NCBI RefSeq assembly: GCF_030812855.1
Contig: NZ_JAUSTK010000030.1
Span: forward strand, 1-63,143
From: Paenibacillus wynnii
GTDB lineage: Bacteria; Bacillota; Bacilli; Paenibacillales; Paenibacillaceae
Length of the DNA stretch: 63,143 nucleotides
Reading direction: 5' to 3'
The number at the start of each line of letters is the position of its first letter. The first letter of the stretch is position 1. A program made the translations under genes and the position numbers. The notes under the pieces were generated by a model. That model saw only the letters and a list, made by a program, of their open reading frames with translations, had not been told where the DNA came from and ran no database searches. This document shows, one piece after another, positions 60,633 to 63,143 of this stretch.

Positions 60633-60675
60633 TTCTCAGTATAAAATCGCCGTTACAGTAACAGCAATGCAGCAA

Positions 60676-60694
60676 GGAGGGTTCTTATCCCTCC
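60676..60694 (+). repeat. Hairpin in the greA leader
   Basis: GGAGGG pairs with CCCTCC around TTCTTAT. The stem sequesters a ribosome-binding-like AAGGAGGG well upstream of the greA ATG, and no T run follows. It may mark a leader peptide site or a structural element. Confidence 0.6.
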
Positions 60695-60754
60695 AGATTC
60701 GCATATAGTTATGGTGTTTTCAATAAATGTATAACGACAGGAGAATCGGTTGAG

Positions 60755-61234
60755 ATGAGCGATAAAGAAGTCATCCTTACACCGGACGGTCTAAGACGTC
60801 TGGAAGATGAATTGGAGACCCTCAAATCCGTTAAACGCCGCGAGGTGGCCGAGCGGATTAAGGTTGCGATTGGTTACGGTGATATCAGTGAGAACTCGGA
60901 ATATGAAGACGCTAAGAATGAACAGGCTTTTATTGAAGGCCGCGTCATCACTCTAGAAAAGATGCTTCGCAATGCACGTATCATTAATAGCAGCGAGATC
61001 GTTACCGACGTGGTGAGTATCGGTGTTACCGTAAATGTTCAGGATATGGAGTATGGCGATATCATGGAATATACGATTGTCGGCTCCGCTGAATCCGATC
61101 CGCTTAACAATAAGATTTCCAACGAAAGTCCGGTGGGCAAAGCTATTATCGGTAAGAAAAAGGGAACCGTTGTTGATGTAAGTGTACCTGCTGGCGTTAT
61201 TCAATATAAAATCATCGATATTAAGATGAAGTAA
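60755..61234 (+). CDS. greA: Transcription elongation factor GreA
   Basis: GreA rescues backtracked RNA polymerase by stimulating transcript cleavage. The 159-residue protein has an N-terminal antiparallel coiled coil (about 10-75) with the acidic tip IGYGDISENSEYEDAKNEQ and a C-terminal FKBP-like domain with SPVGKAIIGKKKGTVV. ACAGGAG lies ahead of the ATG. Its own strong promoter and terminator make it a single unit. In B. subtilis greA is elsewhere. Confidence 0.97.
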   Translation: MSDKEVILTPDGLRRLEDELETLKSVKRREVAERIKVAIGYGDISENSEYEDAKNEQAFIEGRVITLEKMLRNARIINSSEIVTDVVSIGVTVNVQDMEYGDIMEYTIVGSAESDPLNNKISNESPVGKAIIGKKKGTVVDVSVPAGVIQYKIIDIKMK

Positions 61235-61282
61235 TCATCAACCTTCGTCTGGGTTACCTGCGCAGTCGAAGGACGTTTTAGG

Positions 61283-61310
61283 AAAGCTTCCTTAGGGAAG
61301 CTTTTTTCAA
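61283..61310 (+). terminator. greA terminator
   Basis: AAAGCTTCC and GGGAAGCTTT arms around TTA are followed by TTTTC. Confidence 0.88.
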
Positions 61311-61420
61311 AATTAAAGGATGTACAAGGTAAATATAGTTTAAATGGAACGGGATTGTCTTCTAACGATGATGCCGTTTCTTCTTACGTAACGCTGAGTT
61401 AATAAAAGGGGATGTAAAGC

Positions 61421-62941
61421 ATGACAGAAGAATTGAACAACGCGGATCATCAGGAGAATGAGTTAAGTGAGTTGCTGCAAATCCGACGTGCAAAATTGGA
61501 CGAGCTACGGGGATTGGGGATTGATCCCTTCGGTAAGAAATATGAGCGTACGGCTAATGCCGGAGATCTCATTGCAAAGTATGATGCTCTAAGCAAAGAG
61601 GAAATCGACGAACTGGCACTTGAAGTAAGCATAGCTGGACGTATTATGGCAAAACGGGTCATGGGTAAAGCAAGTTTCGCCCATCTGCAGGACCTTAGCG
61701 GAAGAATTCAAATCTACGTTCGCCAGGACAGTATCCCAGAAGCCCAGTATGCCGGGTTTAACATTTTGGATTTAGGCGATATTATCGGCGTAAGAGGAAC
61801 TCTTTTCAAAACAAAAACGGGTGAGACCTCTATTAAGGTACATAATCTTGAGGTGTTGTCCAAATCTCTGCTTCCACTTCCGGAGAAATACCACGGCCTG
61901 AAAGACGTTGAACTGCGATATCGTCAGCGTTATGTTGATCTTATTATTAACCCTGAAGTTCAGCAGACCTTTATTGCTCGTTCACGTATTATTCAATCGA
62001 TGCGCCGCTATTTGGATTCAATGGGATATCTGGAAGTAGAAACACCAACTCTTCATGCGATTGCCGGCGGTGCTGCTGCCCGTCCATTCATCACTTACCA
62101 CAATACCCTTGAGATGCAGCTGTACATGCGGATTGCGATTGAGCTTCACTTGAAGCGCCTGATTGTCGGCGGTCTGGAAAAAGTGTATGAAATCGGACGC
62201 GTATACCGTAACGAAGGCATTTCAACTCGACATAATCCGGAATTTACGATGATCGAGCTCTATGAGGCTTATGCGGACTATAAGGACATTATGCATTTGA
62301 CAGAGAGTATGATCGCTCATATCGCCCAGGATGTACTTGGTACGCAAAAAGTGAATTATCAAGGCCAAGAGATTGATCTAACGCCGCAATGGCGCCGTGT
62401 ATCCATGGTAGATGCGGTTAAGGAAGTAACAGGCGTAGACTTCAGTGTTCAAATGACGAATGAAGAAGCGCAGGCTTTGGCAAAAGAACACCGTGTGCCC
62501 GTAGAAAAGCATATGACCTTCGGACATATCCTTAATGCCTTCTTCGAGCAGTTCGTTGAGGAGACCTTGATTCAGCCTACTTTTGTTACCGGTCATCCGG
62601 TTGAAATTTCACCATTGGCTAAGAAGAACGACCTGGACCCGCGCTTTACAGATCGCTTTGAGCTGTTTATCGTGGCACGCGAGCATGCCAATGCGTTCAG
62701 TGAGTTGAATGACCCGATTGATCAGCGTCAACGCTTTGAAGCTCAGATTGATGAGAAAGAGCAAGGCAACGATGAAGCCCATGAGATGGATGATGATTTC
62801 ATTCGTGCTCTAGAATACGGGATGCCTCCAACAGGCGGATTGGGTATCGGGGTTGACCGTTTGGTTATGCTGCTTACTAACTCGGCTTCCATTCGCGACG
62901 TACTGTTATTCCCTCATATGCGTAACCGTACCGAACACTAA
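61421..62941 (+). CDS. lysS: Lysyl-tRNA synthetase (class II)
   Basis: LysS charges tRNA-Lys. The 506-residue protein has an N-terminal OB-fold anticodon-binding domain (about 60-170), then the class II catalytic domain with motif 2 EIGRVYRNEGIS followed by HNPEFTMIELYEAYADY, and motif 3 GIGVDRLVMLLT near the end. AAAAGGGGATG lies upstream of the ATG. It is the last gene before an rrn promoter region, as in B. subtilis. Confidence 0.97.
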   Translation: MTEELNNADHQENELSELLQIRRAKLDELRGLGIDPFGKKYERTANAGDLIAKYDALSKEEIDELALEVSIAGRIMAKRVMGKASFAHLQDLSGRIQIYVRQDSIPEAQYAGFNILDLGDIIGVRGTLFKTKTGETSIKVHNLEVLSKSLLPLPEKYHGLKDVELRYRQRYVDLIINPEVQQTFIARSRIIQSMRRYLDSMGYLEVETPTLHAIAGGAAARPFITYHNTLEMQLYMRIAIELHLKRLIVGGLEKVYEIGRVYRNEGISTRHNPEFTMIELYEAYADYKDIMHLTESMIAHIAQDVLGTQKVNYQGQEIDLTPQWRRVSMVDAVKEVTGVDFSVQMTNEEAQALAKEHRVPVEKHMTFGHILNAFFEQFVEETLIQPTFVTGHPVEISPLAKKNDLDPRFTDRFELFIVAREHANAFSELNDPIDQRQRFEAQIDEKEQGNDEAHEMDDDFIRALEYGMPPTGGLGIGVDRLVMLLTNSASIRDVLLFPHMRNRTEH

Positions 62942-62957
62942 TAAGACTACAACTGCA

Positions 62958-63002
62958 GTCAAGGCAAGGGATCGCTCACCTGGCGATTTCCCTTGGCTGA
63001 CG
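62958..63002 (+). terminator. Stem-loop after lysS
   Basis: GTCAAGGCAAGGGATCGC pairs with GCGATTTCCCTTGGCTGAC, mostly by Watson-Crick pairs with small mismatches. No T tract follows, so whether it terminates is uncertain. Confidence 0.55.
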
Positions 63003-63061
63003 TTGAAGTCACGCGCATGACCAATAATATCGAATAATATACATCTAGTTTCAAAAAAAGC

Positions 63062-63090
63062 TTGCAATTGATTTCTATACATGATATATT
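63062..63090 (+). promoter_or_regulatory. Probable rRNA operon promoter
   Basis: TTGCAA (63062-63067), a 17-base spacer and TATATT (63085-63090) lie 200 bases behind lysS. The sequence running to the window edge (GAAGTTGAAAAAA) resembles the start of the next tandem rrn promoter known from Bacilli. The rRNA genes themselves are outside the window. Confidence 0.65.
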
Positions 63091-63143
63091 CTTATTCCGG
63101 CCAAGAAATGTTGATGCCGAGCTCGAAAAAGAAGTTGAAAAAA

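Overview
The window looks like a contiguous chromosomal segment of a spore-forming Firmicute, most likely Paenibacillus. This rests on gene content, gene order and recognisable protein families; no database search was run. Almost every gene points rightward and follows the order known from the origin-proximal csfB-lysS region of Bacillus subtilis. The left edge is the 3' end of a 5S rRNA gene with its terminator. The right edge is a promoter and leader that look like the start of another rRNA operon. The block therefore appears to lie between two rrn operons.

Layout: 1-1.7 kb holds 5S, a lipoprotein, a leftward membrane protein and the sigma-G inhibitor gin. 1.9-9.3 kb holds yaaO-tmk-darA-yaaR-holB-ricT-yabA-trmN6-rsmI. 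9.3-10.2 kb is a convergent/divergent control region around leftward abrB, with a G-quadruplex motif, an abrB terminator and promoter, and a helically phased array of Spo0A-box-like sites. 10.2-20 kb holds an HD phosphohydrolase, tatD, a c-di-AMP riboswitch controlling yabE, rnmV, rsmA, yabG, veg, sspF, ispE, purR and spoVG. 20-28.8 kb holds glmU, prs, a small leftward gene, pth, fin, mfd and a PrsA-like lipoprotein. 28.85-30.78 kb is a group II intron encoding a reverse transcriptase/maturase. 31-42.5 kb holds spoVT, a SpoVB-type flippase, mazG, hup, rqcP, yabP, yabQ, divIC, yabR, spoIIE, yabS and yabT. 42.5-53 kb holds tilS, hpt, ftsH, nadA-nadB-nadC, coaX, hslO and yacD. 53-63 kb holds cysK, the para-aminobenzoate/folate operon pabB-pabA-pabC-folP-folB-folK with yazB and dusB, then greA and lysS.

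The genes combine core functions (replication, tRNA/rRNA modification, translation, nucleotide, NAD, CoA and folate synthesis) with sporulation control. Several promoters match sporulation sigma factors by eye: sigma-H for spoVG, sigma-G for sspF and spoVT, and a Spo0A-type 22-bp-spaced promoter for spoIIE. abrB has a sigma-A promoter with a 0A box just downstream. Compared with my memory of B. subtilis, xpaC/yaaN, yazA, metS, yabJ and ctc are absent from their usual slots. An HD phosphohydrolase, prsA, hup, nadABC and greA are present as extra genes.

Most of the window is conserved housekeeping sequence, and I do not see a wholly new multi-gene system. The parts most worth a second look are the phased 0A-like array near abrB, the intron placed just behind a terminator, the cysteine-rich AbrB tail, GC-rich patches inside three genes, and several structured intergenic elements.
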